The notes under the pieces: model-generated
Database searches by the model: none
The model's input: the letters and a program-made list of their open reading frames with translations, nothing else
What the model was told of the DNA's origin: nothing
Assembly: GCA_035623275.1 (NCBI GenBank)
Contig: DASPTT010000126.1
Location: 1-34,383 of the forward strand
DNA: 34,383 nt
From: DASPTT01 sp035623275
Lineage (GTDB): Bacteria; Actinomycetota; Acidimicrobiia; Acidimicrobiales; UBA8190
Direction of reading: 5' to 3'
Translations under genes and position numbers: made by a program
In this document: positions 21,334 through 28,937 of the stretch, in pieces
Layout: each line of letters begins with the position of its first letter
Numbering within the stretch: position 1 is the first letter of the stretch

Positions 21334-22068
21334 ACGTCGTCCGCGACCGACGCGCTCGCCGAGCGCGGCACGCTCCCCGAGGGACCGGCCAAGGCCGCCA
21401 TGGTGCGCGCCATGTTCGACACCATCGCGTCCCGCTACGACCTCGTGAACCGGCTCATGACCTTCGGCCTCGACGTCCGGTGGCGGCGGGTCGCGGTGCG
21501 TGCCCTCGGGCTCCCCCGAGGGTCTCGCGTCGTCGACGTCGCCTGCGGGACCGGCGACTTCTGCCGTCTTCTCGCCGACGCCGGCATCGAGGCACTGGGG
21601 GTCGACCTCTCCCTCGGGATGCTGCGCGCCGGGCGCCACCGCACCCCGTGCGTGCAGGCGGACGCGCTGGCGCTGCCGCTGCGCGCCGGCGCGGTCGACG
21701 GCGCCACGTGCGGCTTCGCCCTGCGCAACGTCACCGACCTGGCTGCGCTGTTGGCGGAGCTCGCCCGCGTCGTCCGGCCGGGGGGCCGCATCGCGCTGCT
21801 CGAGGTGCACCAGCCGGCGTCCCCCGTCCTGCGCGCCGGCCATGCGCTGTGGTTCCGCCGGGGCGTGCCCCTCATCGGCGCACTGCTCTCCGACGCCGCC
21901 GCCTACCGGTACCTGCCCCAGTCGGTGGCCTATCTCCCCGCCCCGGAGCGCCTGCGCGCCATGGTGCACGACGCCGGGTTCCGCACGGTGGGCCGGCGGA
22001 CCTTCGGCGCCGGCGCGGCCCAGCTCCTGACGGCCACGCGCGCCGGCCACCCGTCGGGGGCGTCGTGA
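21325..22068 (+). CDS. menG: Demethylmenaquinone methyltransferase
   Basis: SAM-dependent C-methyltransferase of the UbiE/MenG family, 247 residues, catalysing the last step of menaquinone synthesis at the membrane surface. Family signatures: FDTIASRYDLVNRLMTFGLD near residue 31, the SAM loop DVACGTGDF (71-79), GVDLSLGMLRAG, and FALRNVTDLAALLAELARVVRPGG. Ubiquinone synthesis is not expected in an actinobacterium, so menG is preferred over ubiE. The start is GTG 21325, within a repeat region. It is 48 nt after the MerR gene and its stop overlaps the menF start, so menG and menF are translationally coupled. Confidence 0.93.
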   Translation: MSTTSSATDALAERGTLPEGPAKAAMVRAMFDTIASRYDLVNRLMTFGLDVRWRRVAVRALGLPRGSRVVDVACGTGDFCRLLADAGIEALGVDLSLGMLRAGRHRTPCVQADALALPLRAGAVDGATCGFALRNVTDLAALLAELARVVRPGGRIALLEVHQPASPVLRAGHALWFRRGVPLIGALLSDAAAYRYLPQSVAYLPAPERLRAMVHDAGFRTVGRRTFGAGAAQLLTATRAGHPSGAS

Positions 22069-23483
22069 CGCCGCCCCACGCCCTCCGCGCGCCCGCCCGG
22101 GCGCGGGTGTGGCCCGACCCGGCGTCGTTCGTCTGGCGCACCGTCGAGCTGCCGCCCGGCCCCGCCATCGACCCCTTCGCGTTGGCGTGCGGCCCCCACG
22201 GCAACGGGCCCGGCGTCGTCCTCGTCTCCAAGCACCTCGCGCTGGCGGGCCACGGCGTGGCCGCCCGCCTCACCCTGCCGTCGGGGATGGCGGAGGCCGG
22301 TGACCGCCGGGCGCTGTGCGAGTGGCTGGCCGCACTGTCGCCGGCGCCCGGTGGCCACGAGGCCGTCCCCGGCGCTCCCCACGGGCCGGTCGCCCTGGGT
22401 GCCCTGCCCTTCGCCGCGCAGGAACCGGGCTCGCTGGTCGTGCCCGAGCTGCTCTACGGACGCGCCGGCGGGCGCGAGTGGGCCACGGTGGTGAGCTCAC
22501 CGGGCGGGATCGGGCGGGCGGCGCGCGACCCCGCCGAGGTCCGCCGCTGTCTCGAGGCACTCGCCGGTGTCGGCGGCGCGGGCGCGACCGACGTCCACGG
22601 GCCCTGGGCCGACGCCCCGCCGGCGCGCCGCCTGGTCGCGCTGGAGGGCCCCGCGCCCGAGGTGTTCACCTCGGGAGTGCGCCGCGCCCTGGAGTCCATC
22701 GCCGCCGGCACCGTCTCCAAGGTCGTCCTGGCCCGGCGCGTGGTGGCCGCCTTCGACGTGCCGCTCGACGCCGTCGACGCCATGCGCCGGCTCCAGCGGC
22801 GCGAACCGGCGGCCACCGTCTACGGGGTGGTCGGCGCCACGGGCTCGTTCCTGGGCGCGAGCCCCGAGGTGCTCGTGACCCGACGCGGGCGCCACGTCGA
22901 GTCCTGGCCGCTGGCCGGCACCGTCGGGCTGCCCGGCGACGAGGCCGGCGACGCACTGGCCGCCGCCCGCCTGGCGGCCTCCGACAAGGACGCCCGGGAG
23001 CACGGCCAGGTGGTCGACGCCGTGGTCGACGCGCTGGCGCCGCTGTGCGAGGCCCGGCCGTGCCACGGTGCGCCGTCGGTGGCGCGGTTGCGGGGGGTGG
23101 CCCATCTCGCCACCCGGGTGGCCGGCACCCTGGTCGGGGACGTCGACGTCCTCAGCCTCGCCGCCCTCCTGCACCCCACCCCGGCCGTGGCGGGCACTCC
23201 CACGGGCGCCGCGCTCGAGCTGCTCGGTGCGCTCGAGCCCCACGGGCGCGGCGCCTACGCGGGCCCCGCCGGCTGGGTCGACGGGCGCGGCGACGGTGAC
23301 TTCGTGGTGGCCATCCGCGGCGCAACCGTCGTCGGACGGCGCGCCGTGGTCCACGCCGGCGCGGGCATCGTGGCCGGCTCCGACCCCGACGAGGAACTGG
23401 CCGAGACGTCGCTCAAGCTCCGCACGGCCCTCGGCGCCCTCGGCAACCTCGGCGCCGGCGGGGCGGCCGAGGCGCGCCCCTGA
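22065..23483 (+). CDS. menF: Isochorismate synthase (menaquinone type)
   Basis: Converts chorismate to isochorismate, the entry reaction of menaquinone synthesis; 472 residues. The chorismate-binding fold occupies the C-terminal half: VSKVVLARR with the conserved lysine K219, GASPEVLV, SWPLAGT, EHGQVVDAV with H313, HPTPAVAGTP (370-379) and GAGIVAGSDPDEE (432-444). The lysine and adjacent residues fit isochorismate synthase rather than TrpE or PabB, and no aminotransferase partner is nearby. GTG 22065 overlaps the menG TGA by 4 nt. A siderophore role (EntC) is less likely given menG, and no DHB genes are seen. Confidence 0.92.
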   Translation: MTPPHALRAPARARVWPDPASFVWRTVELPPGPAIDPFALACGPHGNGPGVVLVSKHLALAGHGVAARLTLPSGMAEAGDRRALCEWLAALSPAPGGHEAVPGAPHGPVALGALPFAAQEPGSLVVPELLYGRAGGREWATVVSSPGGIGRAARDPAEVRRCLEALAGVGGAGATDVHGPWADAPPARRLVALEGPAPEVFTSGVRRALESIAAGTVSKVVLARRVVAAFDVPLDAVDAMRRLQRREPAATVYGVVGATGSFLGASPEVLVTRRGRHVESWPLAGTVGLPGDEAGDALAAARLAASDKDAREHGQVVDAVVDALAPLCEARPCHGAPSVARLRGVAHLATRVAGTLVGDVDVLSLAALLHPTPAVAGTPTGAALELLGALEPHGRGAYAGPAGWVDGRGDGDFVVAIRGATVVGRRAVVHAGAGIVAGSDPDEELAETSLKLRTALGALGNLGAGGAAEARP

Positions 23484-23493
23484 TCTGATCAGG
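23479..23493. terminator. Palindrome holding both stop codons of convergent genes
   Basis: CCTGATC-T-GATCAGG is a perfect inverted repeat with a one-base centre. The menF stop TGA (23481-23483) and the hydrolase stop (23489-23491, minus) lie at symmetric places in it. As RNA it can fold with a 5-bp stem and 5-nt loop; a bidirectional terminator role is weakly supported. Confidence 0.35.
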
Positions 23494-24361
23494 CTTCCGC
23501 CTCCCGGGCGTCCGGGTCGTCCTCGGCGGCCTCGTGCGCGCCGGGCCCATCGGCCACCGACTCCACCCGGCGCACCGCCGCGGCCACCACCCCGGGTGCG
23601 TCGCGGGGCACGAAGTGCCCGGTGCGCGCCACCGCCACCAGCTGGGAGCCGGGCATGGCCACGGCCAGGCCGACGGCCACGCGGGGCGCGACGACCACGT
23701 CGTGGGTGCCCGTGATCACCACCGAGGGGGCCTGCACTCGGTCCACGGCGTCCTCGACCAGGGCGATCTCGCGCAGCAGGTACCGCTGCTCGGCGACCAC
23801 GCTGCGCCAGACCCAGTGCCCCTGGGAGATCGCCACCTCGAGGAAGCCCTCGTCGGGGAGCGCGGCCGCCAGGCGGGGGCCGATGTCACCGGGGGCCCGC
23901 CCGACCAGCCGGCGCATGTGCGGGAGGACCCGGCCGAGGGTGACGAGCCCCGCTGCCGTCATCACCTCCCCCACGCCCGGCAGCGCCAGGACCCGATCGA
24001 CGGCCCCGATGCTGTCGCCGCGCCCGATGCTCCCGGCCAGGACCAGTCCCGCCACCAGCGCCGGACGGCGCGCCGCGAGCAGGAGGGCGATACCGCCGCC
24101 GTAGCTGTGGGCGACGACGACCGCCGGGCGCCCGAGCCGGGTCTCGACGAGATCGCCGACGAGGCGCGCGTTCTCCTCCATGGAGCACGCCTCGGTGCCG
24201 CTGCCCCCGTACCCGGGGCGGTCGGGGAGCACGACGCGATGGTCGTCCTGCAGGCGGGCGGCGACGGCCTCCCAGTCGCTGCCCCGCCCGGGCTGGCCGT
24301 GGACGAAGACGACCGGCGGGCCCTGGCCCCGTTCAGCGACGAAGAGGTCGGAGGATCGCAC
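23489..24361 (-). CDS. Alpha/beta hydrolase
   Basis: Serine hydrolase of the alpha/beta fold, 290 residues. Oxyanion-hole segment VFVHGQPGRGSDW (17-30), nucleophile elbow AHSYGG with S86, acid D221 in VITGTHDVVVAP, and H249 in RTGHFVPRDAPG form a complete triad. The arrangement fits small esterases and related enzymes; the substrate is unknown. GTG 24361 was chosen because it has GAGGG 6 nt upstream and begins just before the first strand. ATG 24502 would add 47 residues encoded by the repeat region antiparallel in frame to the kinase tail and rich in RPRPTPE, which is unlikely. It overlaps the histidine kinase by 29 nt, so the two are probably co-transcribed. The last ~20 residues are acidic. 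Confidence 0.85.
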   Translation of the reverse strand: MRSSDLFVAERGQGPPVVFVHGQPGRGSDWEAVAARLQDDHRVVLPDRPGYGGSGTEACSMEENARLVGDLVETRLGRPAVVVAHSYGGGIALLLAARRPALVAGLVLAGSIGRGDSIGAVDRVLALPGVGEVMTAAGLVTLGRVLPHMRRLVGRAPGDIGPRLAAALPDEGFLEVAISQGHWVWRSVVAEQRYLLREIALVEDAVDRVQAPSVVITGTHDVVVAPRVAVGLAVAMPGSQLVAVARTGHFVPRDAPGVVAAAVRRVESVADGPGAHEAAEDDPDAREAEA

Positions 24362-26108
24362 CGTCGCCCTCGGCCCGTCGCCCGCCGTCGGCTCCCGCCA
24401 TTTCCCCTGCCGCGGCCGTGTCCGTCGCTCCGGCGTCGGCCGCGGCCGTGTCCGTCGCGGCCGTGTCCGTCGCTCCGGCGTCGGCCTCGGCCGGTGCCGC
24501 ATCTTCCTGCCTCGTCTCCGCCGCAGCTTGCCCCTGGCTGCCGGCGCGCATGTTCAGGGGCAGCTCGACCACGAAGGACGCGCCGCCGCTGGGAGAGGCC
24601 TCGGCGAAGGCCCGTCCCCCGTGCGCGTGGGCGAGGGCGGCGACGATCGACAGTCCGAGGCCGCTGCCCGATCCCGTCCGTGCCTCGCTGCCCTGGTAGA
24701 AGCGGTCGAACACACGCGTCCGCTGCTCGGGGTCCAGTCCCGGACCCTCGTCGGCCACGGTGATCACCGCCCTGGTCCCCTGGCGTTGGACGCTTGCGTG
24801 CACCGCGGTGCCCGCCGGGGTGTGCACGAGGGCGTTGCGCAGCAGGTTGTCCACCACCTGCCGAAGCCGGGCCGCGTCGCCGAGGACGTTGACGTCCCCG
24901 GCACGCGCCAGGGAGATGTGTCGCTCGCGGTCGACGGCCCGCGCGGATTCCACCGCCTCCGCCACCAACGCGCCGAGCTCCACCGGCTCGCGCCCGACCG
25001 GCCGGCCCTGGTCGAGCCGGGCGAGCAGGAGCAGGTCGTCGACGAGGACGCCCATGCGCTCGGACTCGTGCTCGATGCGCTCGGCGGCACGACGCCGGCC
25101 CCCCTCGTCGCGCAGCGCGCCCTTGCGCAAGAGCTCGGCGTAGCCCCGGATCGAGGTGAGCGGCGTGCGCAGCTCGTGTGAGGCGTCGGCGATGAAGCGT
25201 CGCAGCCGTGCCTCGGACCGGGACCGCTCGTCGAAGGCGGCCTGGATCTGGCTCAGCATGCCGTTGAGCGCCTGGCCGAGCCGTCCCACCTCGCTGTCCT
25301 CGTCGCTGCGCCGCACGCGCCGGGTGAGATCGCCCGCCGCGATGGCCCCCGCCGTGGCGGTCATGTCCTCCAGGGGGCGGAGCCCGAGGCGGACGATCCA
25401 AAGCACGAGGAGCACGAGCGCCAGGACGACGACGCCGGTGACGATGAGCTCGTCATGGGTGAGCGAGTTCAGCGTGGCCTGGGTCGGCGCCAGTGCCACC
25501 GCGGTCACCAGGGTGCCGCCCGGCACCGCCACCGCCTGCGCCCGATAGCGCAGGCCCGAGGACCCCACGGCGCGCACCTCGAACGAGGGCCGGTCCGGCA
25601 CGTAGGGACCGTGGCCCTGCCCGAAGCTGTGCGGCGGGGGCTGCCTCTCCACGGGGAGGTCGGCGGGCAGCTGCGGCGCGGGATCGTGGTCGTTGGCGCT
25701 CACGAGGCCGGAGGGATCGTCGAAGACGACAGTGCCCGAGGCGTCGAGGACCTCGACGTAGATGTCGGGGCTCAGGCGCGCCCCCAGGATGGCGGCGTTG
25801 AGTCGGGGGCCCTTGCCCGTCGGCGTGGTCGCCAGCCCCGTCTCGGGGTCGGTGCTCACGGGCGGAGAGGTCGCCAAGGTGGCGAGCCAGGTGGCCGGGT
25901 CGCGGACCTGCGAGGGATCCGCGCTCTGGTCACGCGCGTACGTGGTCACGATGTAGCGGTAGGCCTGGGCCTGGGCGACGTCGAGCTGCTCGTCGAGGCG
26001 CCCCACCAGGAACGACCGCAGGGCCGACGACGTGATCACGTCGGTCGCCACCAGCGCGGCGACGAGCAGGGCCAGCACCCCCACCACGAGACGGCGCCTC
26101 AGCGACAC
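24333..26108 (-). CDS. Two-component sensor histidine kinase
   Basis: Membrane sensor kinase, 591 residues. TM1 about 6-28, an extracellular sensor region 30-218, TM2 about 220-241, HAMP 241-294, DHp helix with phospho-acceptor H311 (ASHELRTPLTSIRGY), then a complete ATPase domain: N box DNLLRNALVH (N421, N425), G1 ADEGPGLD, F-box region DRFYQG, G2 GSGSGLGLS. The organisation matches TcrY/MprB-like actinobacterial kinases. The signal is unknown. After residue ~520 comes an unusual Ala/Asp/Thr-rich tail with ATDTA repeats, encoded by 15-nt tandem units. GTG 26108 starts 4 nt after the response-regulator stop. Partner is the regulator just upstream. Confidence 0.92.
   Translation of the reverse strand: MSLRRRLVVGVLALLVAALVATDVITSSALRSFLVGRLDEQLDVAQAQAYRYIVTTYARDQSADPSQVRDPATWLATLATSPPVSTDPETGLATTPTGKGPRLNAAILGARLSPDIYVEVLDASGTVVFDDPSGLVSANDHDPAPQLPADLPVERQPPPHSFGQGHGPYVPDRPSFEVRAVGSSGLRYRAQAVAVPGGTLVTAVALAPTQATLNSLTHDELIVTGVVVLALVLLVLWIVRLGLRPLEDMTATAGAIAAGDLTRRVRRSDEDSEVGRLGQALNGMLSQIQAAFDERSRSEARLRRFIADASHELRTPLTSIRGYAELLRKGALRDEGGRRRAAERIEHESERMGVLVDDLLLLARLDQGRPVGREPVELGALVAEAVESARAVDRERHISLARAGDVNVLGDAARLRQVVDNLLRNALVHTPAGTAVHASVQRQGTRAVITVADEGPGLDPEQRTRVFDRFYQGSEARTGSGSGLGLSIVAALAHAHGGRAFAEASPSGGASFVVELPLNMRAGSQGQAAAETRQEDAAPAEADAGATDTAATDTAAADAGATDTAAAGEMAGADGGRRAEGDGAILRPLRR
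24412..24486 (-). repeat. Five 15-nt tandem units in the kinase tail
   Basis: On the + strand the order is A-B-A-A-B with A = GCGGCCGTGTCCGTC (24412, 24442, 24457) and B = GCTCCGGCGTCGGCC (24427, 24472). All copies of each unit are identical, implying recent duplication. Units are multiples of three and encode five-residue repeats in the kinase C-terminal tail. Confidence 0.85.
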
Positions 26109-26112
26109 CGCG

Positions 26113-26808
26113 TCACTCCCGGTCCTTTGGCAGCCGGAGGCTGTAGCCCACGCCGCGGATGGTGTGGATGAGCGGCGGCGAGTAGCAGTCCACCTTCTTG
26201 CGCAAATAGCTGATGTAGGTCTCGACGATGCTCGGGTCGCCTTCGAAGTCGTAGTCCCAGACGTGGTCGAGGATCTCGGACTTCGACAACACGCGCCGTG
26301 CGTTCTCGAGCAGGTAGCGCAGGAGGTTGAACTCGGTGGCGGTGAGGTCGATGGGCTCGCCGGCGCGCGAGACCTCGTGGGTCTCGTCGTCGAGCACCAG
26401 GTCCGCAAAGCGCAGGGGCCCGGCCGAGCCGTTGACCCGAGCCGTGCGCCGCAGGATCGCCTGGATGCGCGCCACCAGCTCGTCGAGGCTGAAGGGCTTG
26501 CTCACGTAGTCGTCGCCCCCGGCACGCAGCCCGACCACCTTGTCCTCCGTGGCGTCGCGCGCCGTGAGGAAGAGCACGGGGGTGGGATAGCCCTCGTCGC
26601 GCAGACGCCGGCAGACCTCGGTCCCCGTGACGTCGGGGAGCATGACGTCGAGGAGCATCAGGTCGTGGCTCCCCTGGTGGGCGAGGGCGAGAGCCTCCGC
26701 CCCGGAGGCCGCGGTCTCGACCTCGAAGCCCTCGAAGCGCAGGGCGGCCCCGAGGAGGTCGGTGATGTAGGGCTCGTCGTCGACGACGAGGATCCGCGGG
26801 GCGCTCAC
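26113..26808 (-). CDS. OmpR-family response regulator
   Basis: DNA-binding response regulator, 231 residues. Receiver domain (1-120) has the acidic pair D10-D11, phospho-acceptor D54 (LMLLDVMLPD), T82 (LFLTARD) and K104 (VSKPFS), so it should be phosphorylated normally. Residues ~130-226 form an OmpR/PhoB winged helix (LTATEFNLLRYLLENARRVLSKSEIL, then VETYISYLRKKV and IHTIRGVGYSLR). Start GTG 26808 has GAGAAT 6 nt upstream. Its partner kinase follows 4 nt after the stop. Target genes are unknown; adjacent envelope genes are candidates. Confidence 0.94.
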   Translation of the reverse strand: MSAPRILVVDDEPYITDLLGAALRFEGFEVETAASGAEALALAHQGSHDLMLLDVMLPDVTGTEVCRRLRDEGYPTPVLFLTARDATEDKVVGLRAGGDDYVSKPFSLDELVARIQAILRRTARVNGSAGPLRFADLVLDDETHEVSRAGEPIDLTATEFNLLRYLLENARRVLSKSEILDHVWDYDFEGDPSIVETYISYLRKKVDCYSPPLIHTIRGVGYSLRLPKDRE

Positions 26809-26814
26809 GACCCC

Positions 26815-26820
26815 ATTCTC
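26815..26820 (-). promoter_or_regulatory. Leaderless -10 box of the response-regulator gene
   Basis: GAGAAT on the minus strand, 6 nt before GTG 26808, filling the short gap after the GT2 stop codon. The two-component operon may thus have its own promoter besides read-through. Confidence 0.45.
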
Positions 26821-27615
26821 TCAGACCGGGGGCGTGGAACCGCCCCGGACCGAATGCTCGGGCGCGGGCTCGACCCGCCCCCGACGGCGGCCGCGTCCGG
26901 CCAGGCGCCGGCCCAGGCGGCACAGGCCCCACCAGGTCACCAGGGCCAGCGCCTCGACGACGATGGTCACCGACATCTTGGACTTGCCCCGGACCCGGTC
27001 GACGAAGCGGATGGGGACCTCGGCCACGCGCCCGCCGTGCTCGAGGACCTCGAGGACCATCTCGATCTGGAAGCCGTATCCCTCGGCGCGCACGCCGGCG
27101 AGGTCGATGGCCCCCAGGATCGGCCCCCGGTAGGCGCGGAAGCCGGACGTGGCATCGGTGATCCCGAGACCGAGCATCCACGACGCGTACAGGTTCCCCC
27201 CGCGCGACAGGAGCCGGCGGTGCCAGCGCCAGTTGGGGATCGACCCCCCGGGGATGTATCGGGACCCGACCGACAGGTCCACCCCCTGGGCCAGGGGTGC
27301 CACCAGCGACGGCAGGGCGTCGGGGTCGTGGGAGAGGTCCGAGTCCATCTCCACGAAGGCGTCCCACCCGCGCTGGAGGCCCCAGGCAAACCCGGCGCGA
27401 TACGCGCTGCCGAGGCCGGCCTTGGCCGGCCGGCGCAGCACCTCGATGCCGGCGATCTCCTTGCCCACCCGCTCCGCGATCTCGGCGGTCCCGTCGGGGC
27501 TCCCGTCGTCCACCACGAGGATCCCGGCGTCCGGCAGCGCGCCGTGCACACGCTGGAGCACGCGCTCGATGTTCTCCGCCTCGTTGAAGGTGGGCAGCAC
27601 GACCAGGACGTTCAC
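26821..27615 (-). CDS. GT2 polyprenyl-phosphate mannosyltransferase-like enzyme
   Basis: GT-A glycosyltransferase of the DPM1 group, 264 residues, predicted to transfer mannose from GDP-mannose to polyprenyl phosphate at the cytoplasmic membrane face. Motifs: LPTFNEAENI, VVDDGSPDGT (35-43), EMDSDLSHDPD with the DXD motif (91-93), SVGSRYIPGGSIPNW, and VRGKSKMS. In actinobacteria this activity (Ppm1) supplies mannose for lipoglycans and glycoproteins. It has no acyltransferase domain and only a weak hydrophobic C-terminal segment (EALALVTWWGLC) before a basic tail, so it is the soluble/peripheral type. GTG 27615 begins the first strand; earlier in-frame codons are unconserved. It could instead transfer another sugar. 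Confidence 0.85.
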   Translation of the reverse strand: MNVLVVLPTFNEAENIERVLQRVHGALPDAGILVVDDGSPDGTAEIAERVGKEIAGIEVLRRPAKAGLGSAYRAGFAWGLQRGWDAFVEMDSDLSHDPDALPSLVAPLAQGVDLSVGSRYIPGGSIPNWRWHRRLLSRGGNLYASWMLGLGITDATSGFRAYRGPILGAIDLAGVRAEGYGFQIEMVLEVLEHGGRVAEVPIRFVDRVRGKSKMSVTIVVEALALVTWWGLCRLGRRLAGRGRRRGRVEPAPEHSVRGGSTPPV

Positions 27616-27623
27616 GACGCAGC

Positions 27624-27629
27624 AGTGTA
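27624..27629 (-). promoter_or_regulatory. Candidate leaderless -10 box of the GT2 gene
   Basis: TACACT on the minus strand, ending 8 nt before GTG 27615 in the 49-nt gap after the AI-2E-family gene. Confidence 0.4.
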
Positions 27630-27664
27630 AATCACCACCGCCCTCGGCCTGCCTCGCCCGGCCC

Positions 27665-28888
27665 CTACCCGGGCCCAGGCACGGCGGCGGCGGGCGCCCC
27701 GGGTGGCCCGCTGACATCCACGCCGACCTGGTCCTCGGTGCCGGGCGGTGGCCCGGCCGTCGACTTCCACACCTCCCGCACGATGACCTGGATGGAGCCG
27801 GCCACCGGGATGGCGATGAGGGTGCCCACGAAACCCCCGAAGAACCCGCCGGCCAGGGCCCCGATGTTGGCCCCCACGAGGATGGCGATCAGCACGAACA
27901 GGGGGTTGATCCGCACCGTCTTGCTCATCACGATCGGGTTGAGCACGTGGTTCTCGACCTGCGTGTAGATCAGGAACACGGCCAGCGTCACCAGGCCCGC
28001 GGTGAGCGAGTGCGTCAAGGCGAACAGGACCGTCGGTATGCCGGCCAGCGCGCCGCCGATCATGGGGATGAAGTCCACCAGGGCCACCCACAGCGCCCAC
28101 AGCAGCGCGAAGGGCACGCCCAGGATCGTCAGGGTCACGTACACGACCACGCCGGCGATGACCGAGGTGATGAAGTTCCCGGCCATGTACCCGGTGACCG
28201 ACCGGCTCACCTCCCCCGCCAGGAATGCGGCGCGACGGGCGCGTTCGGGCGTCATGAGCCTGAGCACGCCGCGGCGGAGCTTGGGCGCCTCCAGCAGGAG
28301 CAGGAGCACGAGCATGAAGACGGCCACCAACGAGAACAGGATGGACAGCGCCCCCTTGCCCAGGGACAGCGCCGGCTTCGAGAGGTCCTTGGCGAAGCTG
28401 GCGATCTTCGGGGCGTTCTGGGTGACCCAGTGCTGCACGTGGTACTTGGCCACCAGGCGGCCGATCGGACCGCGCCCGTGCTCGGCCTGGCTCACGTAGG
28501 TCGGAAGCTTGTTCGCCAGGTGGGTGAGCCCGTTGACCAGTGGGTAGCCGAAGGCGGTGGCCAGGCCCGCGAACACCAGGATGGCGAAGACGGTCACCAG
28601 GGCCACCGCCGTACCCCGGCGCTTGACCCCGGCCCGGTTGATCATGAGCACGAGCGGGTCGAGCAGCAGGGCGATGAACGCGGCGAGGACCACGATCACC
28701 AGCACCTCGCGCAGCTTGTAGATCAGTCGCCCGGCGAGGTAGACGGCCGCCACCACGGCCACGGTGACGACGATCGTCTGCAGCGGGATCCCCCGGGCGT
28801 CCGCCCACTCCCACAGCCGCGCCCGACGGGACTCCAGGGGGCTCTCGTCGGATGCGCTGGCACGGGCGTCCGTGGCGGGCTCCGGCAC
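27665..28888 (-). CDS. AI-2E-family membrane transporter
   Basis: Integral membrane protein of 407 residues in the AI-2 exporter superfamily (PF01594; TqsA/PerM/YtvI-like). About seven to eight TM helices: around 39-56, 61-81, 92-114, 181-200, and a cluster at 237-370 containing the family hallmark DFIPMIGGALAGIP (272-285). Members include autoinducer-2 exporters and Na+/H+ antiporters, so the substrate is open; no luxS or other AI-2 gene is visible here. The C-terminus is proline- and glycine-rich. GTG 28888 has CATGCT 6 nt upstream and also GGAG close by. The frame is open further upstream, but that part overlaps the divergent flippase gene. Confidence 0.87.
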   Translation of the reverse strand: MPEPATDARASASDESPLESRRARLWEWADARGIPLQTIVVTVAVVAAVYLAGRLIYKLREVLVIVVLAAFIALLLDPLVLMINRAGVKRRGTAVALVTVFAILVFAGLATAFGYPLVNGLTHLANKLPTYVSQAEHGRGPIGRLVAKYHVQHWVTQNAPKIASFAKDLSKPALSLGKGALSILFSLVAVFMLVLLLLLEAPKLRRGVLRLMTPERARRAAFLAGEVSRSVTGYMAGNFITSVIAGVVVYVTLTILGVPFALLWALWVALVDFIPMIGGALAGIPTVLFALTHSLTAGLVTLAVFLIYTQVENHVLNPIVMSKTVRINPLFVLIAILVGANIGALAGGFFGGFVGTLIAIPVAGSIQVIVREVWKSTAGPPPGTEDQVGVDVSGPPGAPAAAVPGPG

Positions 28889-28894
28889 GGCTCC

Positions 28895-28900
28895 AGCATG
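28895..28900 (-). promoter_or_regulatory. Candidate leaderless -10 box of the AI-2E-family gene
   Basis: CATGCT on the minus strand, 6 nt before GTG 28888. Confidence 0.4.
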
Positions 28901-28924
28901 GCAGGTCCGGCCTGGCGCGACGTG

Positions 28925-28930
28925 TAACCA
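28925..28930 (+). promoter_or_regulatory. Candidate -10 box of the flippase-like gene
   Basis: TAACCA, ending 7 nt before GTG 28938. The last base is A rather than the usual T, so support is weaker than for the other boxes. Only 49 bp separate the two divergent start codons here. Confidence 0.3.
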
Positions 28931-28937
28931 TGGGGAA

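Noticed and set aside
24362..24502. Longer start (ATG 24502) for the alpha/beta hydrolase.
   Set aside because: It would add an RPRPTPE-type repeat encoded by the kinase-tail repeats; GTG 24361 has a good ribosome site and sits at the domain boundary.
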